Source of the DNA: Methanobrevibacter cuticularis
GTDB taxonomy: Archaea; Methanobacteriota; Methanobacteria; Methanobacteriales; Methanobacteriaceae
Length of the DNA: 40,317 nt
Reading direction: 5' to 3'
NCBI RefSeq assembly: GCF_001639285.1
Contig: NZ_LWMW01000092.1
Span: forward strand, 1-40,317
In this document: piece after piece, positions 32,975 through 40,317 of the stretch
Position numbering within the stretch: the stretch's first letter is position 1
How the letters are laid out: each line of letters begins with the position of its first letter
The notes under the pieces: model-generated
Told to the model about the DNA's origin: nothing
What the model saw: only the letters and a program-made list of their open reading frames with translations
Databases searched by the model: none
Program-made: the position numbers and the translations under genes

Positions 32975-33133
32975 ATTTTAGTTAAATGTTATAACATTAC
33001 ACATTAACTATTTATTTAGTAAGTTTTGTAAAGGAACTTTTTAAAAAGACTCCTTATTCAAAATAGAAATCTATGTATTGCTAAATGTACTAAAGAAAAT
33101 TTGAACTTGAATTTTTAAAACGGAGGTAAAAAT

Positions 33134-33397
33134 ATGGTAAATGATAATAATCAAGATTCTATAAGGACTTTAGATAAACTAAATAATGGTGAAGAAGGAA
33201 CAATTGTGTCTTATTCTAATGAAGGTGATTCAGAACTTAAACGGCATTTATTAGGAATGGGCTTTGTTACAGGTTCAAAAATAACTTTGGATAAAGTTGC
33301 TCCATTAGGAGATCCTATTAAATTTATATTAAAAGGATATTCTATCTGTCTTCGTAAAAATGAAGCGAAAAATATCAAAGTTAAAGTATCAAATTAA
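33134..33397 (+). CDS. feoA: FeoA, ferrous iron transport accessory protein
   Basis: 87 residues with the SH3-like FeoA fold: IRTLDKLNNGEEGTIVSYSN, then HLLGMGFVTGSKITLDKVAP and the closing ILKGYSICLRKNEAKNIKVK. FeoA is a small cytoplasmic protein that binds FeoB and supports Fe(II) uptake. The ribosome binding site GGAGGT (33122-33127) is excellent. The feoB gene follows 373 bases later on the same strand; the spacer has short TTATTACTAAAA repeats near 33600-33660 and no gene. Confidence 0.93.
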   Translation: MVNDNNQDSIRTLDKLNNGEEGTIVSYSNEGDSELKRHLLGMGFVTGSKITLDKVAPLGDPIKFILKGYSICLRKNEAKNIKVKVSN

Positions 33398-33770
33398 GAT
33401 TATGAGAATTAACTTATGATTAATTATCTATTTATGAATTTAATTTCATCTATAGCTAAAAATTCTTGATTTATATTATAAAGTAACTCATATAATTTTC
33501 TTGGGAAATAAAAGTACTTTGCCTGATAGTTAACTCCTAGTTTAATAAGATTCATTAGAAGATTTTGTTTTGTATTAAATCATTAGCATTTATTAAATCA
33601 TTAGCATTGTTAAAAATGATTAATAAAATTATTACTAAAATTATTACTAAAATTATTGCATAGTCATATTAACAATTTAAAAAAAATATAATTTTAAAGA
33701 AAGTAACTTGTGGTTAAACTAAGTTAACTTAAATAAATAGTATTATTTCTTAATATAAGGAGAAGATTTA

Positions 33771-35840
33771 ATGGAAAATATTAAGATAGGATTGGCTGGA
33801 AATCCTAATGTTGGTAAAACAACATTATTTAATTATTTAACTGGTATGCGGCAGCATGTTGGTAACTGGCCTGGAAAAACCGTTGAAAAAGCTGAAGGGC
33901 ATCTAAACTATAAAGGCGATAAAGTAGAAGTAATTGATCTTCCAGGAAATTATGCATTAACTGCACACTCAATTGAAGAAATCATCTCAAGAGATTTTAT
34001 TGTAGATGAAAGTTCTGATGTTATAGTGAATGTTGTTGATGCAAGTAATTTAGAGAGAAATCTATATCTAACAACACAGATGATGGAACTTGGAGCAAAT
34101 TTAATAATAGCTTTAAATATGAATAAATTTGCTAAAAATAAAGAACATAATATTAATTCTAAGGAGCTATCCAAACTACTCGGAATTCCAGTAATTGAAA
34201 TTGAAGCTATTGATGGAACTGGAGTAGATAGCTTATTGGATGAAATAAAAAAAGTATCTTCTAATTCAATAGACAGTAGTAAAAAATTAGTTTATGGAAA
34301 AGAATTAACTTTACATTTAACTGAATCATATGATGATGATGGAAAGGAACTTTTAGAGATTCCTGAAAAACATAACAGTATTATTCAAGCTATTGAAAAA
34401 GATAAAAATTTATTAGATGTTCCAGCTACATGGACAGCTATTAAACTTTTAGAAAATGATAAAATTGTCACTGAAAAAGTAAAGGCTTCTCCAGAATTTA
34501 GAAATATTTTTAAAGAACTTGACAGTCTTGAAAAACATTTAAAAGATGTTTTCGGAGAAGATCCTGAAGAAATAATTGCTAACTATAGATATGCATTTAT
34601 TGATGGTTTAATTAAAGAATCAGTAGACAAACCAGACTTTGAAAAACCTACAACAAGTGATAAAATTGATAAATATGTAACAAACAGATTACTTGGGATT
34701 CCTATTTTTATAGCTATAATGTGGCTAACATTTCAAATAACTTTCACTGTGGCCGAACCTTTTCAAGGCCTTATTGAAGAAGGATTTACAGTTTTAGGAG
34801 ATTTCCTATTAAGCACATTAGGTGAAAACATCGTTTCATCATTCCTTGTTGATGGAATAATTGGTGGAGTTGGTGGAGTTTTGGTATTTCTGCCAGTCAT
34901 ATTCTTGATGTTTCTAATGATAAGTATCTTAGAAGATTCTGGTTATCTTGCACGAGCTGCATTTGTAATGGATAAAGTCATGCATAAAGCAGTAGGTTTA
35001 CATGGAAAAGCATTCATCCCAATGATTTTAGGATTCGGTTGTGGTGTTCCAGCTGTAATGGCTACAAGAACCATGGAACATGAAAGAGATAGGCTACTCA
35101 CCATGTTAATTGTGCCTTTTATGTCTTGTACAGCAAGAATCCCTGTTTATGCATTATTTGTGGCGGCATTTTTCACTGCAAATCAAGGAAACATAGTTTT
35201 ATCAATATATTTATTAGGAATAGCTGTTGCAATCATTGTTGCGGCAATTTTAAAGAAAGCATTCTTTAAAGGTATTACAAGTCCTTTTGTAATGGAATTA
35301 CCAACTTATAAGGTTCCTTCAGTAAAAGGGGTATTAATACATACATGGGAAAAAGGTTATGGTTTCATTAGAAAAGCAGGTACAATTATTTTACTCCTTT
35401 CTATATTAGTTTGGGCATTAGGTAGTTTACCAGCTGGTGTTGACTATGGAACTCAAGAAAGTTATTTAGGTCAAATTGGAACTGTTGCTGCTCCTGTATT
35501 TGCTCCGTTAGGTTTTGGTGATTGGCAACCTGCTGTTGCTTTAATTGTCGGTATTGGTGCTAAAGAGGTGGTGGTTTCAACATTCAGCTCATTGTTCGAA
35601 GTTTCAGAGGAAGGAGAGGGAATATCAAATGCTTTAAAGACGTTGTTCACTCCGTTAACAGCATATGCTTTCATGGCATTTGTCTTACTTTATGTTCCAT
35701 GTTTTGCTTTTGTTGGTACAATAAAATCAGAAACAAATTCATGGAAATGGCCAGGAGTTTTGGTTCTGGTTACATTTGTAACGGCTTATGTTGTGTCCTT
35801 CTTGATATACCAGGGAGGTCTGTTATTAGGATTGGCATGA
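33771..35840 (+). CDS. feoB: FeoB, ferrous iron transporter
   Basis: 689 residues. The N-terminal G domain has G1 GNPNVGKT (10-17), G2/G3 with DLPGNYALT (56-64) and a helical domain from about 170 to 280. The membrane part has about nine helices with the gate motifs [14 protein letters not shown] and [11 protein letters not shown]. It imports Fe(II). The G4 motif, NxxD in most FeoB proteins (for example NMLD), reads NMNK here (116-119), so the guanine-specificity Asp is absent. The start ATG 33771 is behind AAGGAGAAG. It lies after feoA and is probably controlled by the same boxes. Confidence 0.94.
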   Translation: MENIKIGLAGNPNVGKTTLFNYLTGMRQHVGNWPGKTVEKAEGHLNYKGDKVEVIDLPGNYALTAHSIEEIISRDFIVDESSDVIVNVVDASNLERNLYLTTQMMELGANLIIALNMNKFAKNKEHNINSKELSKLLGIPVIEIEAIDGTGVDSLLDEIKKVSSNSIDSSKKLVYGKELTLHLTESYDDDGKELLEIPEKHNSIIQAIEKDKNLLDVPATWTAIKLLENDKIVTEKVKASPEFRNIFKELDSLEKHLKDVFGEDPEEIIANYRYAFIDGLIKESVDKPDFEKPTTSDKIDKYVTNRLLGIPIFIAIMWLTFQITFTVAEPFQGLIEEGFTVLGDFLLSTLGENIVSSFLVDGIIGGVGGVLVFLPVIFLMFLMISILEDSGYLARAAFVMDKVMHKAVGLHGKAFIPMILGFGCGVPAVMATRTMEHERDRLLTMLIVPFMSCTARIPVYALFVAAFFTANQGNIVLSIYLLGIAVAIIVAAILKKAFFKGITSPFVMELPTYKVPSVKGVLIHTWEKGYGFIRKAGTIILLLSILVWALGSLPAGVDYGTQESYLGQIGTVAAPVFAPLGFGDWQPAVALIVGIGAKEVVVSTFSSLFEVSEEGEGISNALKTLFTPLTAYAFMAFVLLYVPCFAFVGTIKSETNSWKWPGVLVLVTFVTAYVVSFLIYQGGLLLGLA

Positions 35841-36120
35841 TATTAAATTTATCATGATAGTAAATCTATTATAGTAAATCTGTCATAGTATTAAATTATA
35901 TCATGATATTAAGTTATATCATGATATTAAATTTTAATATTTTAAATGAAAAAAATAATATTAAAATTATTATTTTGTAATATAAATTTGAATAATTAAT
36001 TATTCATTTTATACTTATTTTCTTATTTCTTATTCATATTGTATTACATTTAAAATAATTTTATAAGGATAACAATATTAATAAAAAGAAAAATACTAAT
36101 TTTACTTTATTAATATTATT
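35841..36120. repeat. TATCATGATA palindromes and AT-rich spacer after feoB
   Basis: Three near-identical ATATCATGATAT palindromes lie at about 35848-35930, the last two in a 20-bp direct repeat. They may stop transcription of feoB or be part of a small repeat family. Nothing else is seen up to 36120. Confidence 0.5.
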
Positions 36121-36382
36121 ATTGAATGATTGAAAATAATTATTTAGTTTGCGAATGTTATTTATTATTGAATGATTGAAGATAATTATTTAGTTTGTGA
36201 ATGTTATTTATTATTGAATGATTGAAGATAATTATTTAGTTTGTGAATGTTATTTATTATTGAATGATTGAAGATAATTATTTAGTTTGTGAACGTTATT
36301 TATTATTGAATGATTGAAGATAATTATTTAGTTTGTGAATGTTATTCATTATTGAATGATTAAAAATAATTATTTAATTCAT
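36121..36382. repeat. 46-bp tandem repeat, 5.7 copies
   Basis: Units begin ATTGAATGATTGAAGATAAT at 36121, 36167, 36213, 36259, 36305 and a partial one at 36351. They end about 70 bases before the Cys-rich gene. Confidence 0.92.
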
Positions 36383-36451
36383 TAATTTTATTTGAACATA
36401 ATTAAAGAAAGTATATAAAAAAATAGAACATGCGTTTTAAGGGGGTAAAAC

Positions 36452-36640
36452 ATGAATTGTAGATTATGTGGGCATGAATTTGATGAAGAATCAATTGGAA
36501 GAAGTTGCCATGGATGTGGAAAAAAAGAATGTTCTGCCATACATTGTCCTAAATGTGGTTATGCAAATCATCCTGAATATGAACAAGAATTTAAATTTAT
36601 AATTTCATTAAAAAATAAATTAAAAAGCATTTTTAGTTAA
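36452..36640 (+). CDS. Small Cys-rich zinc-binding protein downstream of feoB
   Basis: 62 residues. Seven cysteines and two histidines fall in the first 36 residues: MNCRLCGHEFDEESIGRSCH, then GCGKKECSAIHCPKCGY (CxxC at 3/6, 19/22 and 32/35, plus Cys27), forming two zinc ribbons or rubredoxin-like knuckles. The C-terminal half is a Lys-rich helix (FKFIISLKNKLKSIF). GGGGG at 36440-36444 is a strong ribosome binding site. The function is unknown. Proximity to feoAB suggests a metal-related or FeoC-like adapter role, but a 46-bp repeat array separates them. Confidence 0.75.
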   Translation: MNCRLCGHEFDEESIGRSCHGCGKKECSAIHCPKCGYANHPEYEQEFKFIISLKNKLKSIFS

Positions 36641-36692
36641 GTGTTGAATAAAAGAGGATATAAAAGATGATATTAATGCTGAGCTGAATTAA

Positions 36693-37649
36693 ATGAATCT
36701 ATTAGAAAAATATCAATCAGTAATAATAATCATTGCTATTATATCTGCTCTTGTTCTTGGACAAATATCAATAATTTCTAGTGTTAGTAATCATCTTATT
36801 ATACCATTCTTATTTTTGATGCTATTTGGAATATTTATGGCTATGCGAACTGATGATTTTAAGAAAAGTTTTCTAAATTTTAGATTTACAAAAATTAGTT
36901 TGCTTATTAATTTCATTTGGACCCCAATTTTAGCATATATTTTAGGTTATTTATTTTTATACAATGAGCCAGAAATTTGGATAGGCTTCATAATGCTTTT
37001 AGTAACTCCATGTACAGACTGGTATTTAATATTTACTGATATAGCAAAGGGTAATGTTCCATTAAGCCTTTCTATACTTCCATTAAACTTAACTCTTCAA
37101 ATCATCCTACTTCCGATTTATTTGTTATTATTTACAGGAGTCAGCAGTAGTTTTGATATAACTATATTGATTGAAAGTATTCTCTTTATTATAATCCTAC
37201 CATTTATTCTAGCCCAGATTGTGAAATATCTTCTTAAGAAATCTAAAAACATTAAAAATAATGCTGAATCAAACATAATTTCTTTTTTTGATTCATCTCA
37301 AATCGTATTTTTAAGTTTAGCTATTTTTTGTATGTTTGCTTCACAAGGTTCATATTTGTTGAAGAACCTATGGGCTTTTTTAATTTTATTTGTTCCTATA
37401 ATTCTATTTTTTATAATAAATTTTATTCTTGTTAAAATAGTTAGTAAAAGACTAAACATGAAATATGAAGAGTATGCTTCCTTGTCTTTAACAACATTGG
37501 CTAGAAATTCTCCAATATCATTAGCTATTGCTGTAACAGCATTTCCAAATGATCCAATAATAGCTTTAGCTCTTGTAATAGCTCCATTAATTGAACTTCC
37601 AGTTTTAGCTATTGTAGCTCAAATTTTATTGTCTACTCGAAAAAATTAG
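36693..37649 (+). CDS. ACR3/SBF-family (arsenite or bile-acid-type) transporter
   Basis: 318 residues with about ten membrane helices. The block LLVTPCTDWYLIFTDIAKGN, with a Cys in the fourth helix, corresponds to the APCTAM-type motif of ACR3 arsenite permeases. SLTTLARNSPISLAIAVTAF near the C-terminus is the second conserved site (ARNSP-like). ACR3 exports As(III) with the proton gradient; other members of the superfamily carry organic anions, so arsenite is likely but not certain. ATG 36693 lies 52 bases after the Cys-rich gene stop. No ars regulator or arsenate reductase is adjacent. Confidence 0.8.
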   Translation: MNLLEKYQSVIIIIAIISALVLGQISIISSVSNHLIIPFLFLMLFGIFMAMRTDDFKKSFLNFRFTKISLLINFIWTPILAYILGYLFLYNEPEIWIGFIMLLVTPCTDWYLIFTDIAKGNVPLSLSILPLNLTLQIILLPIYLLLFTGVSSSFDITILIESILFIIILPFILAQIVKYLLKKSKNIKNNAESNIISFFDSSQIVFLSLAIFCMFASQGSYLLKNLWAFLILFVPIILFFIINFILVKIVSKRLNMKYEEYASLSLTTLARNSPISLAIAVTAFPNDPIIALALVIAPLIELPVLAIVAQILLSTRKN

Positions 37650-37740
37650 TTTTAAACTTAAGACTTTTAACAAAAATTTAAATATCTATTTACTAAATAG
37701 CTAGTAGCTTATTATTGTATATTAATAAGATTTATTTTTA

Positions 37741-37930
37741 TTACTATATCAAGAATAATTTTTAAGAATAATTTTTTATTAGTATATCAAGAATAATTTT
37801 TAAGAATAATTTTTTATTAGTATATCAAGAATAATTTTTAAGAATAATTTTTTATTACTATATCAAGAATAATTTTTAAGAATAATTTTTTATTACTATA
37901 TCAAGAATAATTTTTAAGAATAATTTTTTA
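37741..37930. repeat. 38-bp tandem repeat, 5 copies
   Basis: TATATCAAGAATAATTTTTA in units starting at 37741, 37779, 37817, 37855 and 37893, differing only at one or two bases. It lies in the gap after the transporter; the remaining bases up to 38127 are AT-rich with no gene seen. Confidence 0.92.
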
Positions 37931-38127
37931 TTAGTTTAATTTGCAATAATGATTTAATAATAAATTTTATATTCCTTTAAGTTAATAATATTAAATGATG
38001 TAGTTCGTATTATTTTGAAGTAAAATGATAAAGTGATTATTTATTAAATATATTTTAATTAAGTTAATTTTATTATTTTATATAAATTATCTTTAAGAAA
38101 TCAATAATATTGTGTTATTAAAATTAT

Positions 38128-38949
38128 GTGGTGTTTATTATTAATTCAAGATATAAAAATACGGTTAATAATTTATTTCAATTATTTTTAACAGTTTTAA
38201 TAATATTTATAATGGTCAATATTATATTGATGACTTTAGTTTTAATGTTTCCAATTAAACCCATAAGTATTAATGAAATAGCTTTATTTGATATTATTAT
38301 TTCACTGTTATTGTTACTTTTTATTGGGATAAATCATTTTATTTTAGATAATATAGCTAACATGGAACATGATATAGTAGTTTTAATAGCTATCATTCCT
38401 TTTGAGTCCATTTTCTTTTTTGTGATTGGAACAGATACTAGCTATTTGATTCATACATTATTTTTTATTGTAACTATATTCCATATAGTTGGATTGTTAC
38501 TTAGTTTGCAAATTTCTGGATCTAAATTCATTGAATTTACAGAAAATAATGGATTAGGCTATGGTTTAATAATTACTGCTAGTATTTTTGTAGTTTCTTC
38601 TGTTCTGTTTTTCATGTCTGAAGTATCAGTTAATCCTAAAGTTTTTTCTTTTGAAGATGCTGTTTGGTATGCTATTGTATCTATTACTACTACTGGTTAT
38701 GGAGATATAGTTCCTTCCACTTTATCTGGACGTATTATAGGTTCTGTTCTTATGATAACTGGTATTTCATTCACAACATTTGCTACAGCTTCAGTTGCAG
38801 GGTCAATTATAACTAAACTTGATAAAAGAAGGGAAAATGTAAGGAAAGACATAAACATTATAGATGATAATATAAAAGCTAAATTTGAAGAGAATCAAAA
38901 ACAAATAAATGAAATCAAAATGATGATTGAGAATTTAAATAAAAAGTAA
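38128..38949 (+). CDS. Potassium channel with TTGYGD filter
   Basis: 273 residues with six hydrophobic segments; the last two enclose the pore: FEDAVWYAIVSITTTGYGDI, with the selectivity filter TTTGYGD. The preceding four helices lack the regular Arg pattern of an S4 voltage sensor, so voltage gating is doubtful. The final 45 residues are a charged coiled coil (KLDKRRENVRKDINI, then EENQKQINEIKMMIENLNKK) on the cytoplasmic side. Start at GTG 38128 or the adjacent GTG 38131; no ATG is close. It ends 21 bases before the HisA-like gene, so the two may form an operon. Confidence 0.9.
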   Translation: MVFIINSRYKNTVNNLFQLFLTVLIIFIMVNIILMTLVLMFPIKPISINEIALFDIIISLLLLLFIGINHFILDNIANMEHDIVVLIAIIPFESIFFFVIGTDTSYLIHTLFFIVTIFHIVGLLLSLQISGSKFIEFTENNGLGYGLIITASIFVVSSVLFFMSEVSVNPKVFSFEDAVWYAIVSITTTGYGDIVPSTLSGRIIGSVLMITGISFTTFATASVAGSIITKLDKRRENVRKDINIIDDNIKAKFEENQKQINEIKMMIENLNKK

Positions 38950-38970
38950 ACAATAGAAATAGGGGTTGTT

Positions 38971-39666
38971 ATGGTGGAAATTATACCTGTAATGGATTTA
39001 ATGGGAGGAATAGCTGTTTCTGGTAAGTCTGGAAATAGGAAACAATATACTTCTTTAGGCTCTGTTTTTAGTAGAGATTCTAATCCCTTGGAAATAGCTA
39101 ATTCTCTTAAAATCATAGGTGCTAAAGAGCTTTATTTGGCAGATTTAGATTCTATTGAAAAAATAGGTCATAATTTGGATCAAGTTAAAATGATCAACAC
39201 AGTCATTCCAGTGATGTTAGATTGTGGAATAAAAAATTTTGATTCATTTAATTTCTATTTAAATTTTGCTTATAAACTTATTATAGCTACTGAAACATTG
39301 GAATCGTTAGAAGAGCTTCATAAGATATTTAACGTATTTCCAAAAGAACGTATCGTGATAAGTGTTGATATAAAAGATGGTGAGCTTTATTCCAAATCTA
39401 AAGATTTTAATCTTAATTTAGATGAATTTAAAGATGAATTGGATCTTATTTCACCTAATGAAATTATTTTATTGGATATATCTCGAGTTGGAACAGGAAA
39501 AGGCATTAATGAAGAATTAATAAACAAATTTCGAAAGTTTGAAAATAATTTAATATTAGGTGGAGGAATAACAAAAGAAGATTTGCCTAAATTAGATGAT
39601 TTAGGGATAAAAAAAGTTTTAATCGGTTCAGCTATTCACAATGGAGAAATAACTCCTAATTTTTGA
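38971..39666 (+). CDS. HisA/HisF-like TIM-barrel protein (COG1411 type)
   Basis: 231 residues: MVEIIPVMDLMGGIAVSGKS, ELYLADLDSIEKIGHN, IVISVDIKDGELYSKS, IILLDISRVGTGKGINEELI and NLILGGGITKEDLPKLDDLG follow the beta-alpha strands of HisA. The phosphate-binding Gly motifs (GGGI, LIGSAIHNGE) and catalytic-type Asp residues (Asp9 in PVMDL, Asp in LLDIS) are kept. It differs enough from true HisA to belong to the HisA-related proteins of methanogens, whose substrate is not established. GGGG precedes the ATG. It directly follows the potassium channel on the same strand. Confidence 0.85.
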   Translation: MVEIIPVMDLMGGIAVSGKSGNRKQYTSLGSVFSRDSNPLEIANSLKIIGAKELYLADLDSIEKIGHNLDQVKMINTVIPVMLDCGIKNFDSFNFYLNFAYKLIIATETLESLEELHKIFNVFPKERIVISVDIKDGELYSKSKDFNLNLDEFKDELDLISPNEIILLDISRVGTGKGINEELINKFRKFENNLILGGGITKEDLPKLDDLGIKKVLIGSAIHNGEITPNF

Positions 39667-39779
39667 TGATGATAATAGCTATTTACACTTAGTAACTAAA
39701 ATACAACGTATATTAACTATTATTTACTAATCTTGTCTATATTCCTCATAGTTATTATCAAAATCCAACTAAACTAAAA

Positions 39780-39971
39780 TTACAAGCTAAATATAACTGG
39801 CAAAATAATAAATGGCAATGATACAGCTATTAAGAATAAAACAATCCCTATAATAGTAACTTCTTTTTTGTCATCCATAATTCCATTAATCAATGCTAAT
39901 ATTCCAAAAAATCCTAAAATCACTGGAATTATATGTGAAAAGATTAGAATTCCGCTAAATGCTTCTGCCAT
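39780..39971 (-). CDS. Small two-helix membrane protein
   Basis: 63 residues: MAEAFSGILIFSHIIPVILG then FFGILALINGIMDDKKEVTI and IGIVLFLIAVSLPFIILPVI. Two membrane helices flank a short charged loop (MDDKKE). AAGGATGA upstream is a good ribosome binding site. No family recognised. It converges with the HisA-like gene. Confidence 0.65.
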   Translation of the reverse strand: MAEAFSGILIFSHIIPVILGFFGILALINGIMDDKKEVTIIGIVLFLIAVSLPFIILPVIFSL

Positions 39972-40190
39972 AATATTTCATCCTTAAAGTTATTTTATTT
40001 GTTTAAAATTATAAGTTTATTCAATGATTCTTACTTCAATGAAATTTTTTAGTATGATCTTTTAATATAATATGTTTAAAATATTTTTTCTAAGGGTTAT
40101 TATCTATTATATATTATATTTTATAATTACTTCTATAACTACTTTTAATATTATATTTCTATAATTATAATTATTTCTATAACTACTTTT

Positions 40191-40317
40191 GGCTCTGTAG
40201 AAATCATATTTTGATTTTTATGTTAAATGTTTTTGTGTGACGATATATGTTATAGCATAGATTTTTTAACTTAGTTTCTTTATTTCTTAGTCGGTCACTT
40301 CTACTTTGATTTTTATC
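40191..40317 (-). mobile_element. Edge of a probable insertion sequence (transposase C-terminus)
   Basis: GGCTCTGTAGAAATC at 40191-40205 resembles the terminal repeat of many insertion sequences. The minus strand from the window edge reads DKNQSRSDRLRNKETKLKNL then CYNIYRHTKTFNIKIKI and a stop at 40204-40206, a basic tail of the kind found at the C-terminus of transposases. The element continues beyond the window, so its family cannot be decided. Confidence 0.45.

Noticed and set aside
1..40317. tRNA and rRNA genes
   Set aside because: I looked for T-arm GGTTCAAATC-type motifs and GC-rich islands and found none; the whole window is AT-rich protein-coding or spacer DNA.

Overview
The window is a very AT-rich (hand estimate: about a quarter G+C) stretch of a methanogenic archaeon, most likely Methanobrevibacter or a close relative in the Methanobacteriaceae. 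The archaeal markers are ribosomal proteins L15e and L37Ae, RNA polymerase subunit P, two RNase P proteins, prefoldin beta, KEOPS subunit Pcc1, a Brix-domain protein and deoxyhypusine synthase. A CfbC-type reductase for coenzyme F430 points to a methanogen. A large Ig-repeat adhesin-like gene, TATA-type promoters and GTG/TTG starts fit the same group. Species level cannot be read from the sequence.

Layout. 1-1863 is the 3' part of an adhesin-like surface protein. 2.1-5.7 kb carries a CMD-family protein, L15e, a COG1325-type RNA-binding protein and RNase P components 3 and 2. 6.2-11.6 kb has a secreted CARDB-like protein, hisG, an HTH-CBS regulator, a small unknown and deoxyhypusine synthase. 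12.4-16.6 kb is a toxin-antitoxin graveyard: one intact AbrB-VapC pair sits among a frameshifted PIN toxin, a frameshifted RHH antitoxin with a truncated VapC, a broken RelE-like toxin, a WD40/zinc-ribbon fragment and a transposase scrap. Homologous blocks with repeated operators flank most of it. 16.8-21.1 kb holds an AAA+ ATPase, a 210-bp MITE, a CBS protein, cfbC and a membrane protein. 21.7-24.4 kb is a DUF6110-P-type ATPase pair behind two DtxR-type boxes. 24.6-26.3 kb has GerW and DUF2953 proteins and an unknown. 26.4-29.2 kb is the second part of the translation/exosome neighbourhood (L37Ae, RpoP, Brix, Pcc1, prefoldin beta, DUF3194). 29.2-33.1 kb is gene-poor: a candidate structured RNA or micropeptide, an unknown anchored protein, a 109-bp MITE and a methyltransferase broken at a dinucleotide repeat. 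33.1-36.6 kb is feoA, feoB and a Cys-rich small protein. 36.7-40 kb has an ACR3-like transporter, a K+ channel, a HisA-like protein, a small membrane protein and the edge of a probable insertion sequence.

How the parts connect. L15e to Pop5 and L37Ae to DUF3194 are usually the two ends of one euryarchaeal superoperon. Here about 21 kb of unrelated genes lies between them, and the proteasome, SBDS and exosome genes expected in the middle are absent from this window. Near-identical TTAGG-N4-CCTAA boxes precede both the DUF6110/P-type ATPase pair and feoAB, so the two metal loci are probably one regulon.

Most striking are: a 25-nt TC/GA repeat that breaks a methyltransferase in a way one added repeat unit would repair; two MITEs with perfect target-site duplications; pcc1 with no ATG, GTG or TTG start; a candidate three-hairpin RNA with an antisense micropeptide; and a habit of giving nearly every intergenic region its own unrelated minisatellite. 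All family assignments are by motif recognition; no searches were run.
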